A stretch of 64,000 nt of DNA. Source: an uncultured bacterium (lineage in GTDB: Bacteria > Bacteroidota > Rhodothermia > Rhodothermales > Rubricoccaceae). The number at the start of each line of letters is the position of its first letter. Within the stretch, counting starts at the first letter, position 1. The notes under the pieces were generated by a model. The model was not told the DNA's origin. It did no database searches and saw nothing but the letters and a program-made list of their open reading frames with translations. Of this stretch, positions 52,832 to 62,931 are shown one piece after another. The stretch is from contig CANLSR010000003.1 in NCBI GenBank assembly GCA_947493945.1, positions 62,001 through 126,000 of the forward strand. Reading direction: 5' to 3'. Position numbers and translations under genes: made by a program.

Positions 52832-53608
52832 ATGACCGACCCCGTCCAGGACCACGTCGCCACCACGCTCGACGGCCGCGTGCTCCACCTCGTCCTCGAC
52901 CGGCCCGAGAAGAAGAACGCCCTGACGCGCGCCATGTACGCGCGGCTGGCGGACGCGCTCGAAGAGGCCGCCGGCGACGCCGACGTGCGCGCGGTCGTGC
53001 TGAGCGGGCGCGGCGGCGTGTTCACCGGCGGCAACGACCTGGGCGACTTTATGATGGACCCGCCGACCGGCCCCGACAGCCCGGTCTTCCGGTTCCTCCG
53101 CAACGCCGTCGGCTTCCCCAAGCCGCTCATCGCGGCCGTCGCCGGGCCCGCCATCGGAATCGGGACGACGGTCCTGCTCCACTGCGACCTGGCCTACGCG
53201 GCGCCGGACGCCCGCTTCAAGATGCCGTTCGTGGACCTGGGGCTGGTCCCGGAGGCGGCGTCGAGCCTGCTGCTGCCGCGCATCGTCGGGCCGGCACGGG
53301 CGGCGGAGCTGCTGCTGTTCGGCGAGGCGTTCTCGGCCGAGACGGCGCGCGAGATGGGGCTCGTCAACGCCGTCGTGGAGGACCCGGTGGAGACGGCGCT
53401 GGAACGGGCCGCCGTGCTCGCCGCCAAGCCGCCCCAGGCCGTCCGCCAGTCGAAGGCGCTCTTGCGGCGCGAGACGGCCGACGCCGTGGGCGAGACGATG
53501 GCGCACGAGGGCGCGCTGTTCGTCGAGCGGCTGGCCTCGCCCGAGGCGCAGGAGGCGTTCACGGCCTTTTTCGAGAAGCGCACGCCGGACTTTTCTCCGT
53601 TCGAGTAG
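52832..53608 (+). CDS. Enoyl-CoA hydratase/isomerase family protein
   Basis: 258 residues from ATG 52832 after a C-rich leader. Crotonase fold: HLVLDRPEKKNALTRAMYAR, oxyanion loop GRGGVFTGGNDLGDF, second oxyanion loop AVAGPAIGIGTTVLLHCDLA, and FVDLGLVPEAASSLLLPRIV. One Glu (in LVPEAAS) is kept, while the second active-site Glu of hydratases is replaced by Gly/Thr in the GIGTT region, as in enoyl-CoA isomerases and many fatty-acid-modifying members. Probably acts in fatty-acid or branched-acid breakdown as an isomerase or hydratase. Confidence 0.9.
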   Translation: MTDPVQDHVATTLDGRVLHLVLDRPEKKNALTRAMYARLADALEEAAGDADVRAVVLSGRGGVFTGGNDLGDFMMDPPTGPDSPVFRFLRNAVGFPKPLIAAVAGPAIGIGTTVLLHCDLAYAAPDARFKMPFVDLGLVPEAASSLLLPRIVGPARAAELLLFGEAFSAETAREMGLVNAVVEDPVETALERAAVLAAKPPQAVRQSKALLRRETADAVGETMAHEGALFVERLASPEAQEAFTAFFEKRTPDFSPFE

Positions 53609-53670
53609 CGGCCGGATTGGCAAATTGAGGGCCGCAAAGGCGGTTCTCGGCAGAAAAGCCAGGTAAAGGG

Positions 53671-53699
53671 TTGCGTTCGGCTCGGATCTACTATATGAT
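53671..53699 (+). promoter_or_regulatory. Promoter-like TTGCGT-N17-TATGAT before the BlaI-type gene
   Basis: TTGCGT at 53671 and TATGAT at 53694 with a 17-base spacer, a sigma-70-like arrangement. The -10 lies inside the operator palindrome; transcription would start about 18 bases before the ATG. Confidence 0.5.
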
Positions 53700-53704
53700 T
53701 AGTA
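53689..53704. promoter_or_regulatory. BlaI-type operator TACTA-N6-TAGTA
   Basis: TACTATATGATTAGTA is an inverted repeat with TACTA and TAGTA arms, similar to BlaI/MecI boxes (TACA...TGTA core). It overlaps the -10 element, so bound repressor would block transcription of its own gene and the sensor that follows. Confidence 0.65.
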
Positions 53705-53723
53705 CGAACCAAATGAACCCGCC

Positions 53724-54107
53724 ATGCGCAACCCCCTCACGCCTCTCGGCGGCACCGAGATGGAAGTCCTCCGCGAAGTCTGGGCGCTGGGCGAGGCGAC
53801 GGCCCGCCAGGTCCACGACCGGATCCTGACGCGGCGCCGGGTGGCCTACACGACCGTGATGACGGTCCTGAAGAACCTGGCCGACAAGGGCTACCTCCGC
53901 TTCGAGGCCGAGGGCACGGCCTACGTCTACACCGCCGCCCGCCCGGCCGAGGAGGTCCAGGCGACCGTGCTCTCGGGCATCCTGGACAAGGTGTTCGGCG
54001 GCTCGGCGTCGAGCCTGGTCCAGGCGCTGGCCCGGCACGAGGCGCTGAGCCCGACCGAGCGCGACGAGATCCGCCAGCTCATCGATTCCCTCGACGACGA
54101 TGCCTGA
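53724..54107 (+). CDS. BlaI/MecI/CopY-family transcriptional repressor
   Basis: 127 residues. Winged helix of the penicillinase-repressor family: LGGTEMEVLREVWALGEAT, VAYTTVMTVLKNLADKGYL (recognition helix) and FEAEGTAYVYTAARPAEEVQ, then the C-terminal dimerisation helices with the region normally cut by the sensor peptidase. It would repress its own operon from the TACTA palindrome. It overlaps the M56 peptidase gene by eight bases, the standard blaI-blaR1 arrangement. Confidence 0.93.
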   Translation: MRNPLTPLGGTEMEVLREVWALGEATARQVHDRILTRRRVAYTTVMTVLKNLADKGYLRFEAEGTAYVYTAARPAEEVQATVLSGILDKVFGGSASSLVQALARHEALSPTERDEIRQLIDSLDDDA

Positions 54108-55863
54108 CCTCCACGCCCTCGCGGACCTGGGCCGGGCCTCGGTCCACGCCCTGTGGCTGCCGCTCGCGCTGTGGACCGCGCTCGCGCTGGCGGCCGAGGC
54201 CGGCCTCCGGCTGGCCCGGAGCCGCGCGGCGCTGGCGCTCCCCGTCCGCGGCGCCGTGCTGGCGGCGCTGCCGCTGGCGGTCGCGGTGCCGGTCGTGCTC
54301 CGGGCGCTCGCCCCCGCGGCGGCCCTGTCGTTGGCCTGGGCGCCCCAGATCCAGTGGCTGCCCGGCGTCGTGGTGGGCGGCGGCGAGGTTGCGGGCTCTG
54401 GCCTGGCGGGGCCGCCCGCCCTAGACGTAGCGCTGGGCGCGGCCGTGCTGGCCGCCGGGCTCCTCTCGGCGCTCCACCTCGTCCGGCTGGCGCGGTCGCT
54501 GGCCGACGTCGCCGCCGCCCGACGCCGCCTGGCGCCGGCCGACGCCCTGGCCCAACGCGCCGTCGACGACGCCCGCCAGCGGCTGGGCGTGGCGCGGCCC
54601 GTCGCGGCGGTTGTGGCGCCGGACGGCGCGGCGCCGTTCACGCTGGGCTGGCGCCGGCCCCTAGTGGCGTTGCCCGCCGACCTCGACGATGCCGCGTGCG
54701 AGGTGGCGGCGCTCCACGAGGTCGCCCACGTCCGCCGGGCCGACTTCGCGTGGCACGTCGCCCAACGCGTGGTCACCGCCGCCTTCGCGGCGCATCCGCT
54801 GGCGTGGGCGGTGGGGCGCGGCCTGGACCTCGACCGCGAGCGGGCCGCCGACGCCGTCGTGCTGGACGCCTGCCCCGGCCGCCGCCGCACCTACGCCGAC
54901 CTCTTGTTTTCCTACGTCTCCCTCCCTGCCCCTGCGCTTGCGCTGGGCACGACGGGAGGCTCCTCGTCCCTCAAACACCGCATCGACGCCATGACCTCCC
55001 CCCTCTCCCCCACTCGCTCCCGCCTGCTCGCCCGCTGGGGCCGCCTGGGCGGATTCCTGACCCTCGCCCTCGCCGCCGGCTTGGCGGCGACCACCGCGGC
55101 CACCGTTCCCGACGGCACCCCAACTAAACAGCGCCGCGCTTCCCAGGCCACGCCTCTGGTTCCCGACGCAGACGCTAGCCTCGCCACTACACGAGACACA
55201 ACCGACGTTTACGACGTGGTAGACGAAATGCCAGAGTTGATTGGTGGGCTCGAAGGTCTCGTCGAGCGGCTCGACTACCCCGAGCTCCAGCGTCGCGCTG
55301 GCGTCGAGGGCACGACCGTCATTCAGTTTGTCGTCGGGGCCGATGGCGGGGTCGAGGACGCCAAGGTCGTGCGGACCGCCGGTAACGACGGGCTCGACCG
55401 AGCCGCGCTCCAGGTCGTCGAGACGGCGCGGTTCCAGCCGGGCCGAGAGGGCGGCCGCGCCGTGCGGACTCGGTTCGCCGTTCCCATCACCTTCCGGCTG
55501 CCCAACAGCACGACCCCTAGCGACTCCGAGGTCGTCCGCTCGCGCTACCCCAACACCTACCTCACCCAGACCGGTCTCGACGTGTCCGAGTTGGAGGACC
55601 CGGCCATGATGGAGCGCTTCCTCCGGTCGACTTACGGCCCGCTCATCCGCCAGTACGCCCCTGACCTCTCGAACGGTGCCCAAGCGACGATCCGCGTAAC
55701 ACTCGACGACGAGGGTAAAGCCGATCTCGGGACGCTCCAGGTCGAATCCTCCAGCGAGGTCTTTCAGGACTTATCCGCCTTCCTCGCGGTACCGGTCCAC
55801 ATCCCGGCCCGCGCCGGTGAGGCTATCGAGTTTACCGTGACGTATGTCAAGGGCGACGGCTAA
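54100..55863 (+). CDS. M56 (BlaR1-like) peptidase with TonB C-terminal domain
   Basis: 587 residues. About four membrane helices surround a gluzincin domain: AALHEVAHVRRADFAWHVAQ has HExxH, and DLDRERAADAVVLDACPGRR supplies the third-ligand Glu. A fifth helix (LGGFLTLALAAGLAATTAAT) leads to the periplasmic part, which has no penicillin-binding domain but a TonB C-terminal domain: ELQRRAGVEGTTVIQFVV, DAKVVRTAGNDGLDRAALQV and RFQPGREGGRAV. A second, shorter domain of unknown type follows (55540-55863). This BlaR1-TonB type of Bacteroidota senses an unknown signal and cleaves the repressor; the TonB domain probably contacts the outer membrane. Confidence 0.92.
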   Translation: MPDLHALADLGRASVHALWLPLALWTALALAAEAGLRLARSRAALALPVRGAVLAALPLAVAVPVVLRALAPAAALSLAWAPQIQWLPGVVVGGGEVAGSGLAGPPALDVALGAAVLAAGLLSALHLVRLARSLADVAAARRRLAPADALAQRAVDDARQRLGVARPVAAVVAPDGAAPFTLGWRRPLVALPADLDDAACEVAALHEVAHVRRADFAWHVAQRVVTAAFAAHPLAWAVGRGLDLDRERAADAVVLDACPGRRRTYADLLFSYVSLPAPALALGTTGGSSSLKHRIDAMTSPLSPTRSRLLARWGRLGGFLTLALAAGLAATTAATVPDGTPTKQRRASQATPLVPDADASLATTRDTTDVYDVVDEMPELIGGLEGLVERLDYPELQRRAGVEGTTVIQFVVGADGGVEDAKVVRTAGNDGLDRAALQVVETARFQPGREGGRAVRTRFAVPITFRLPNSTTPSDSEVVRSRYPNTYLTQTGLDVSELEDPAMMERFLRSTYGPLIRQYAPDLSNGAQATIRVTLDDEGKADLGTLQVESSSEVFQDLSAFLAVPVHIPARAGEAIEFTVTYVKGDG

Positions 55864-55949
55864 AGACCCTGAAGTTCCTCTGCTCCCCGCCCCGCTGGCG
55901 CCGGCCGCCACCCCGAAGGGACAGCGCAGCTAGCGGGGCGAGATGGTGG

Positions 55950-55956
55950 TAGGTTG
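55950..55956 (+). promoter_or_regulatory. Putative -7 element TAGGTTG upstream of the riboswitch
   Basis: TAGGTTG lies 12 bases before the riboswitch, in the correct place for the thiC leader to start with the aptamer. Confidence 0.45.
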
Positions 55957-55967
55957 GGCGCGGAAGC

Positions 55968-58058
<2,091 letters not shown>

Positions 58059-58068
58059 GGCCCTCGCC

Positions 58069-58094
58069 CCGCTGGCGGCGCGCGTCGCCAGCGG
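58069..58094. repeat. Octamer inverted repeat after thiC
   Basis: CCGCTGGCG (58069-58077) and CGCCAGCGG (58086-58094) with an 8-base loop, in the 49-base gap between the converging thiC and DUF2147 genes; a candidate bidirectional terminator without T-run. Confidence 0.6.
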
Positions 58095-58107
58095 GACGGC
58101 GCCGGCG

Positions 58108-58566
58108 CTACTGGGCGCGGCGCCAGACCTGGGTGCGGCCCAGCGCCTTGATGCCCAGGAAACCGCGCACGTTGAGGCGGTCGGCGCCCTCGAGCGTCAG
58201 GAGCAGCTTGTAGCGGCGGCCCGAGGTCGGGTCCAAGATGCGGCCGCCCGACAGGCGCTCGCCGTCCCAGGTCATGTCCTGGATCAGCGGCACCTGGCGC
58301 AGGTCGACGCCCTGGTAGCGGCCGTCGCAGTCGTGGCACACAAAGTCAGGCTGCGGGTGCTCGCGCGTGGGGAGCACCTCGACCACCCGCCCCCTCACCA
58401 CGCCGTCGGCCTCGGTGATGCGGATGACCGACTGGGCCTCGCCGGTGTCGTCGCTGTAGGTGGTCCAGTCGCCGAGGTAGGCGCGGGCGGGGGACGGGAG
58501 CGACTGCGCCCAGGCGCTGGCGGAGGAGGCGAGCAGGACGAGGGCGAGACAGGCGAGACGGAGCAT
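58108..58566 (-). CDS. DUF2147 family secreted protein
   Basis: 152 residues from ATG 58566. Sec signal peptide (LACLALVLLASSASAWA), then the DUF2147 beta-barrel-like fold: GDWTTYSDDTGEAQSVIRI, GVVRGRVVEVLP, CHDCDGRYQG with a Cys pair, LIQDMTWDGERLSGGRILDP and LNVRGFLGIKALGRTQVWRR at the end. The family is periplasmic and of unknown function, found widely in Bacteroidota and Proteobacteria. A 242-base gap separates it from the ArsA-like gene upstream on the same strand; nothing is recognisable in that gap. Confidence 0.88.
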   Translation of the reverse strand: MLRLACLALVLLASSASAWAQSLPSPARAYLGDWTTYSDDTGEAQSVIRITEADGVVRGRVVEVLPTREHPQPDFVCHDCDGRYQGVDLRQVPLIQDMTWDGERLSGGRILDPTSGRRYKLLLTLEGADRLNVRGFLGIKALGRTQVWRRAQ

Positions 58567-58808
58567 GGGCCGGGGCGTGGTGGAACGGAGGCTCCCCAAC
58601 GCTCCCGCGACTCCGTCTCTTGCCCGCCCGCGGCCGCGATCCGGATTACTTGCCTGCTACTTCTAGAACCCAGCCCGCGATGGCGGCCGGGCCGCCGGCG
58701 CCCCGCGAACGGGACCGAGGGCGCGCAGGCGCCGACGGGCTCGCGCCCCGCTGGCGGAGGGCGCGCCCGGCGGCCACCGCTCGCCGGGGGACCGCGGCGC
58801 GCGGCGCC

Positions 58809-59975
58809 CTACCCTTCCGGCACGAACTGGGCCTGGAGCCAGCCGTCCTCGACCGTCGCGCCCGCCAGCCGGTAGTAGGCCAGGAACGCGGGCAACGTGA
58901 CGTTGCGGCGCTGGTTGGCGATCTGGACCACGAGGTCGTCCCCGAACTGCTCGGCCTCCACGTCGCCGGGCTCGGCGCCGGGCACGCGCAAGCTCACCGT
59001 GTAGTCGTCGCCGGCGTTCTCGACCTTGTAGGACGGCTCCGAGTGGTAGACGGCCGCCGGGTCGCGGTCGGCGTAGAGCCCCTCGCCGATCTGCTCCAGC
59101 AGCTCCAGCCCGAACACCTCCTGGCCCAGGTGCGGGACCCGGAGCACGGGCAGCGGCGCGAACGACCGTTCGATCTCGTCGAGGTAGCCGGCCTGGGCCT
59201 CGACGTACTTGGCCATCACGCCGCCGGCCTCGTCCTCGGGGATCACGCGGTTGACGATGGCCGCGTCGACGCCGTAGCCGTAGAGCTGGAGGTAGGTGTA
59301 GGCGCGCTTGGCCTCCTGGATCACCATCCGCTCGGGGTTCATCACCAGCCGGGCGCTCGTCACCTCGGAGTCCTGCAACACCTCCTGCACGTCGCCCAGC
59401 TTGCCGAACAGCTTGTCGAGCTCCTCGTAGCCGCGGTCCAGCGGCACGCCGGTCGTCTTGCGGACGGCAAAGCCGACGGTCTTGATGGCCGTCTTTTGCA
59501 GCGGGAACGCCTTCTGGAGCCACCACTGCGTCACCTGGGGCAGCGTCAAGAGCGTCAGCGTTTCGCCTGTGGGCGCGGCGTCCAAGACGATCACGTCGTA
59601 GTCGCCGGAGCGGTAGAACTCGTCGAGCCACAAGAGCGCCGAGCCCTCGCCCATGCCGGGCAGCGCCGCCAGCTCCTCGGCCGCCACGGCGTCGGCGCCC
59701 TGGAACCGGAGCACGGCGCGGACCAGCTCGCGCATGTTGCCCCAGTACTTGCGCATGGAGTAGTACAGGTCCACCTCCATCGCGTCCAGGTTGGGCGCCA
59801 GCTGGCGCGGCTCGGGCCCGAGCGGCTGGTCGACGGCGTCGGCGAGCGAGTGGGCGGGGTCGGTCGAGAGCACCAGCGTACGCTGGCCGCGGCGGGCGCA
59901 GGCGAGCGCCGTGGCCGCGGCGCACGTCGTCTTGCCGACGCCGCCTTTGCCGGTGAACAAGAGAACGCGGGGCAC
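58809..59975 (-). CDS. ArsA/GET3-family ATPase with HSP20-like tail
   Basis: 388 residues from GTG 59975 (VPRVLLFTGKGGVGKTTCA). The deviant P-loop GKGGVGKTT, switch region VLSTDPAHSLADAVDQPLG and DVIVLDAAPTGETLTLLTLP mark an ArsA/GET3-type ATPase with a single ATPase half. The last 75 residues (VSLRVPGAEPGDVEAEQFGD) form an alpha-crystallin-like domain, as in the ArsA_HSP20 group of bacteria. The cysteine triad of true arsenite pumps is not seen, and no arsB is near, so a role in protein targeting or chaperoning is more likely than arsenic export. Confidence 0.9.
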   Translation of the reverse strand: MPRVLLFTGKGGVGKTTCAAATALACARRGQRTLVLSTDPAHSLADAVDQPLGPEPRQLAPNLDAMEVDLYYSMRKYWGNMRELVRAVLRFQGADAVAAEELAALPGMGEGSALLWLDEFYRSGDYDVIVLDAAPTGETLTLLTLPQVTQWWLQKAFPLQKTAIKTVGFAVRKTTGVPLDRGYEELDKLFGKLGDVQEVLQDSEVTSARLVMNPERMVIQEAKRAYTYLQLYGYGVDAAIVNRVIPEDEAGGVMAKYVEAQAGYLDEIERSFAPLPVLRVPHLGQEVFGLELLEQIGEGLYADRDPAAVYHSEPSYKVENAGDDYTVSLRVPGAEPGDVEAEQFGDDLVVQIANQRRNVTLPAFLAYYRLAGATVEDGWLQAQFVPEG

Positions 59976-60053
59976 GTGGGTACCGGGGGATGGACCCGGT
60001 GAAGGGTCGCCGACGCACGCGCGTTCCTCGACCCGTCCGCTTTCACTCGTTAC

Positions 60054-60076
60054 CCGCTGGCGGTTGTCGCCAGCGG
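60054..60076. repeat. Octamer inverted repeat downstream of the PBP gene
   Basis: CCGCTGGCG (60054-60062) and CGCCAGCGG (60068-60076) with a 5-base loop. It lies about 15 bases after the penicillin-binding protein stop (minus strand) and upstream of the ArsA-type gene; possible terminator. Confidence 0.6.
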
Positions 60077-60091
60077 GGCGAGCGCCGCGGT

Positions 60092-62617
60092 TTATCCGTC
60101 GCCGCGCCGTGCCGCGTCGATCATCTCCTGGGCCGTCATGCCGCCCTGGTTGTTCGGGTTGCGCGGCGCGTCCGGGTTCCGAGGCTGGGACGGCCGCTGC
60201 GGACGAGCGGGGGCGGCCGGCTCGTCTCGGCCGCGGCCGGCGCCAGCGGGCGGCGGGTCGGCGCGCTGGCGGTCGTCGCCCCACCCGGCGCGGCGCTCGG
60301 CCGGCGGCGGCTGGCGGAGGTCGGGCGTGTCGGCCGGGGGCCGCTCCACGTCGGGCGCGTCGGGGGGCGCCGGCCGGTACGGGTCCTCGCCGTAGGACCA
60401 CTCGTAGTCGTCGGCGGTGACGTCGGCCACGTCGGGGTCGTCGACCAGCGCCGAGTCGCCGTCCACGTCCCACACCAGCGCCTCGTAGCGGCCGGGCGGC
60501 GGCGGGAAGCTCGCCGGGGGGAGCCCGTCCTGGACGCGCGCCAGGAAGTTGGCCACGACCGGGAGCGCCGTCCTCGACCCCTCGCCGGTCTGCTTGGAGC
60601 GGAACCGGACGCGCTGGTCGTTGAACCCCACCCAGGCGCCGGCCGCCAGCCCGGGGCGCATGGCCAGGAACCAGCCGTCGACGTAGTCCTGGGACGTCCC
60701 GGTCTTGCCGGCCAGGTCGCCCGTCGCGCCCAGCGCGCGCAGGTCGCGGCCCGTGCCCCGGTCGATCACCCCGCGCATCATGTCGAGCAGCTGGCGGGCG
60801 TCGCGCCGCGTCAGCGCCTGGGCGCCGTCGCCGCCGAACGTGTCCAGGACCGTGCCGCTGGCGGTCTCGACGCGCGTGACCACCAGCGGGCGGCGCCGGA
60901 GCCCGTCGTTGGCGATGGTGGCGTACGCCGAGACCATCTCCAACAGCGTCACCGGGCTGGTGCCGAGCCCGATCGACGGCACCACGTCGAGCGGGCTCGT
61001 CACGCCCATCCGCTGGGCCACCAGCGCCACGCGGTGCGGCCCGACCTCGTTGGTCAGCCGGGCGGTGACGGTGTTCTTGGAGAACGCGAGCGCGTCGGCC
61101 AGGGTGCCGGGCGAGGTGCCGCCGACCGGGGACCAGGTCTTGCCGCCGCCCAGGTCGTAGGTCACCGCGCCGCCCTCGACGTCGTCGTCGGGGCTGTAGC
61201 CGCGCTGGAGCGCGCTCGCGAACACGAACGGCTTGAACGTCGAGCCTGGCTGGCGGCGCGCGACGCCGGCGTGGTCATACTCGTCGACGGCAAAGTCGCG
61301 GCTGCCCACGTAGGCGCGGACGGCGCCGGTCTCGGGCTGGATCGCCACCAGCGCGACCTCGACGCGCCGGGCCGCCGCGGCGGCCGAGTCCACGAGCGCG
61401 GCGTCCTGGCGGACCGTCGCGAGCGCGGCCTCCGCGTCCTGGCCGCCGTCGCGGGCGCGGACGTAGGCCAGCGTCTTCCTCAGCGCGGCGTCCACGACGG
61501 CCCGGGGCGGACGGCGCCACTGGGCGTCGGCCGTCCGCTGCAGGCGCTGGGCGCGCTCGGCGACGGCGGCCTCGGCCTGGCGCTGCATCCCCAGGTCCAG
61601 CGACGTGTGGATGACGAGCCCGTCGCGGTCGACGTCGTAGCCGCGGGGCCGAGCCCACGCCTCGATCTCGCGCCGGACGGCGGCCGTAAAGTGCGGCGCG
61701 GCGCTGTACGTCGACGGCTGGGTCCGCAGCTCCACGCCCAGCGGCTCGGCCCGTGCCCGGGCGGCCTCCCCGGCGCCCAGCACGCCCTGCTCCGCCATCA
61801 GCCGCAGCACCAGGTCGCGCCGCGCCAGCGACGCCTCGGGCTGGCGGACCGGGTTGTAGGCGTCCGGCCCCTTGAGCATCGCCACCAGCACGGCCGACTG
61901 CGCCACGGTGAGGTCGGGGGCGTGCGTGCCGAAATAAGTCCGCGCCGCCATCTCGACGCCGAACGCGTTGTAGAGGAACGGGACGGTGTTGAGGTAGGCC
62001 TCCAGGATCTCGCGCTTGGTGTGGTCGCGCTCGATCGCGCGCGCCGCCAGCGCCTCCTTGGCCTTGCGCTCCAGCGTGCTGGCGCTGCCGATCTCGTCGG
62101 GGAACAGGTTGCGGGCGAGCTGCTGGGTCACCGTCGAGCCCCCCTGGCGGTCGCCCCGGGCCGTCGCCCAGATGGCGCCGACGGTGCGCCGGGCGTCGAC
62201 GCCGCCGTGGCGGTAGAACGCCCGGTCCTCGGTCGCGACCAGCGCGTCGACCAGGTGGATGGGGATGGAGTCGAGCGGGACCCACTCGCGGAAGTCGGGC
62301 TCGAACTGCGTCAGCCGCTCGCCGCGCGCGTCGAGCACGACGGACGCCTGGGCCTGGGTGGCCCGCGAGAGCGCGTAGGCGTCGGGCAACTCGGGCACGA
62401 GGGACCACGCGTACGCCGCGCCGGCCAGCACGACCAGCACCCCGGCGCAGGCGAGCGTCGCCAGCGGCACGCCCACGGCCACCGCCAGCCGGCGGCCCCA
62501 CCCGGCCTCGGCGTCGGTCACGGCCCGCCAGTACCGGCGCACCGGGTTGCGCGACGGCGGAGGCGCCGGGGCGGGCCGAGGCGGGGCGGGGCGGGCGATG
62601 GTGGGACGCAGGTCCAC
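60092..62617 (-). CDS. Class A penicillin-binding protein (PBP1A type)
   Basis: 841 residues from GTG 62617 (VDLRPTIARP). A cytosolic Pro-rich tail, a membrane helix (LATLACAGVLVVLAGAAYAW), then the GT51 transglycosylase: ATEDRAFYRHGGVDARRTVG with the catalytic Glu, GGSTVTQQLARNLFPDE, ILEAYLNTVPFLYNAFGVEM. The transpeptidase has SxxK in GSTFKPFVFASALQ, SxN in FSKNTVTARL and KTGTS in LAGKTGTSQDYVDGWF. It polymerises and crosslinks peptidoglycan. The last 90 residues are a low-complexity tail of Pro, Asp, Arg (RPPADTPDLRQPPPAERRAG) ending in a helix, not part of known domains. Confidence 0.95.
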   Translation of the reverse strand: MDLRPTIARPAPPRPAPAPPPSRNPVRRYWRAVTDAEAGWGRRLAVAVGVPLATLACAGVLVVLAGAAYAWSLVPELPDAYALSRATQAQASVVLDARGERLTQFEPDFREWVPLDSIPIHLVDALVATEDRAFYRHGGVDARRTVGAIWATARGDRQGGSTVTQQLARNLFPDEIGSASTLERKAKEALAARAIERDHTKREILEAYLNTVPFLYNAFGVEMAARTYFGTHAPDLTVAQSAVLVAMLKGPDAYNPVRQPEASLARRDLVLRLMAEQGVLGAGEAARARAEPLGVELRTQPSTYSAAPHFTAAVRREIEAWARPRGYDVDRDGLVIHTSLDLGMQRQAEAAVAERAQRLQRTADAQWRRPPRAVVDAALRKTLAYVRARDGGQDAEAALATVRQDAALVDSAAAAARRVEVALVAIQPETGAVRAYVGSRDFAVDEYDHAGVARRQPGSTFKPFVFASALQRGYSPDDDVEGGAVTYDLGGGKTWSPVGGTSPGTLADALAFSKNTVTARLTNEVGPHRVALVAQRMGVTSPLDVVPSIGLGTSPVTLLEMVSAYATIANDGLRRRPLVVTRVETASGTVLDTFGGDGAQALTRRDARQLLDMMRGVIDRGTGRDLRALGATGDLAGKTGTSQDYVDGWFLAMRPGLAAGAWVGFNDQRVRFRSKQTGEGSRTALPVVANFLARVQDGLPPASFPPPPGRYEALVWDVDGDSALVDDPDVADVTADDYEWSYGEDPYRPAPPDAPDVERPPADTPDLRQPPPAERRAGWGDDRQRADPPPAGAGRGRDEPAAPARPQRPSQPRNPDAPRNPNNQGGMTAQEMIDAARRGDG

Positions 62618-62931
62618 GGTCGGGGTGCGGGGGCGGACGGTAGGGTATCGGCGTCGGGCGCCAACTCCAAACTCGCTGTCTGGGGAGGGCGGTTCAACGC
62701 CCTGCCCGCCGCGTCCGTGCACGGTCGTTGCCGTGGCCGCGCCGTTGTCTCCCCACGTGCGTCGGCTTGCCGGCCTCCGCTCCCCCGCTCCAACGTCCGC
62801 CCGGCCCGGCCAGCTGCCGGTTGCACCACGGCCGGGGGCGCTACAGCGACGGCGCGACGCGCGCCACGCCGGGCGACTACGCCGGGACGGCCCGCGAGTG
62901 CGCGACGGCGCCGGACCGCGACCCGTTGGCG
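62618..62931. other. 314-bp gap between the DUF294-type and PBP genes
   Basis: On the minus strand TTTG (62671-62668) and TACCCTAC (from 62647) are spaced 20 bases apart, a weak promoter candidate for the PBP gene. Nothing else is recognisable in the GC-rich remainder. Confidence 0.4.

Noticed and set aside
58809-59975. ArsA as part of an arsenic system with arsS
   Set aside because: The genes are over 30 kb apart, the protein lacks the arsenite cysteine triad and has a single ATPase half with an HSP20-like tail; no arsB, arsD or arsR is near.
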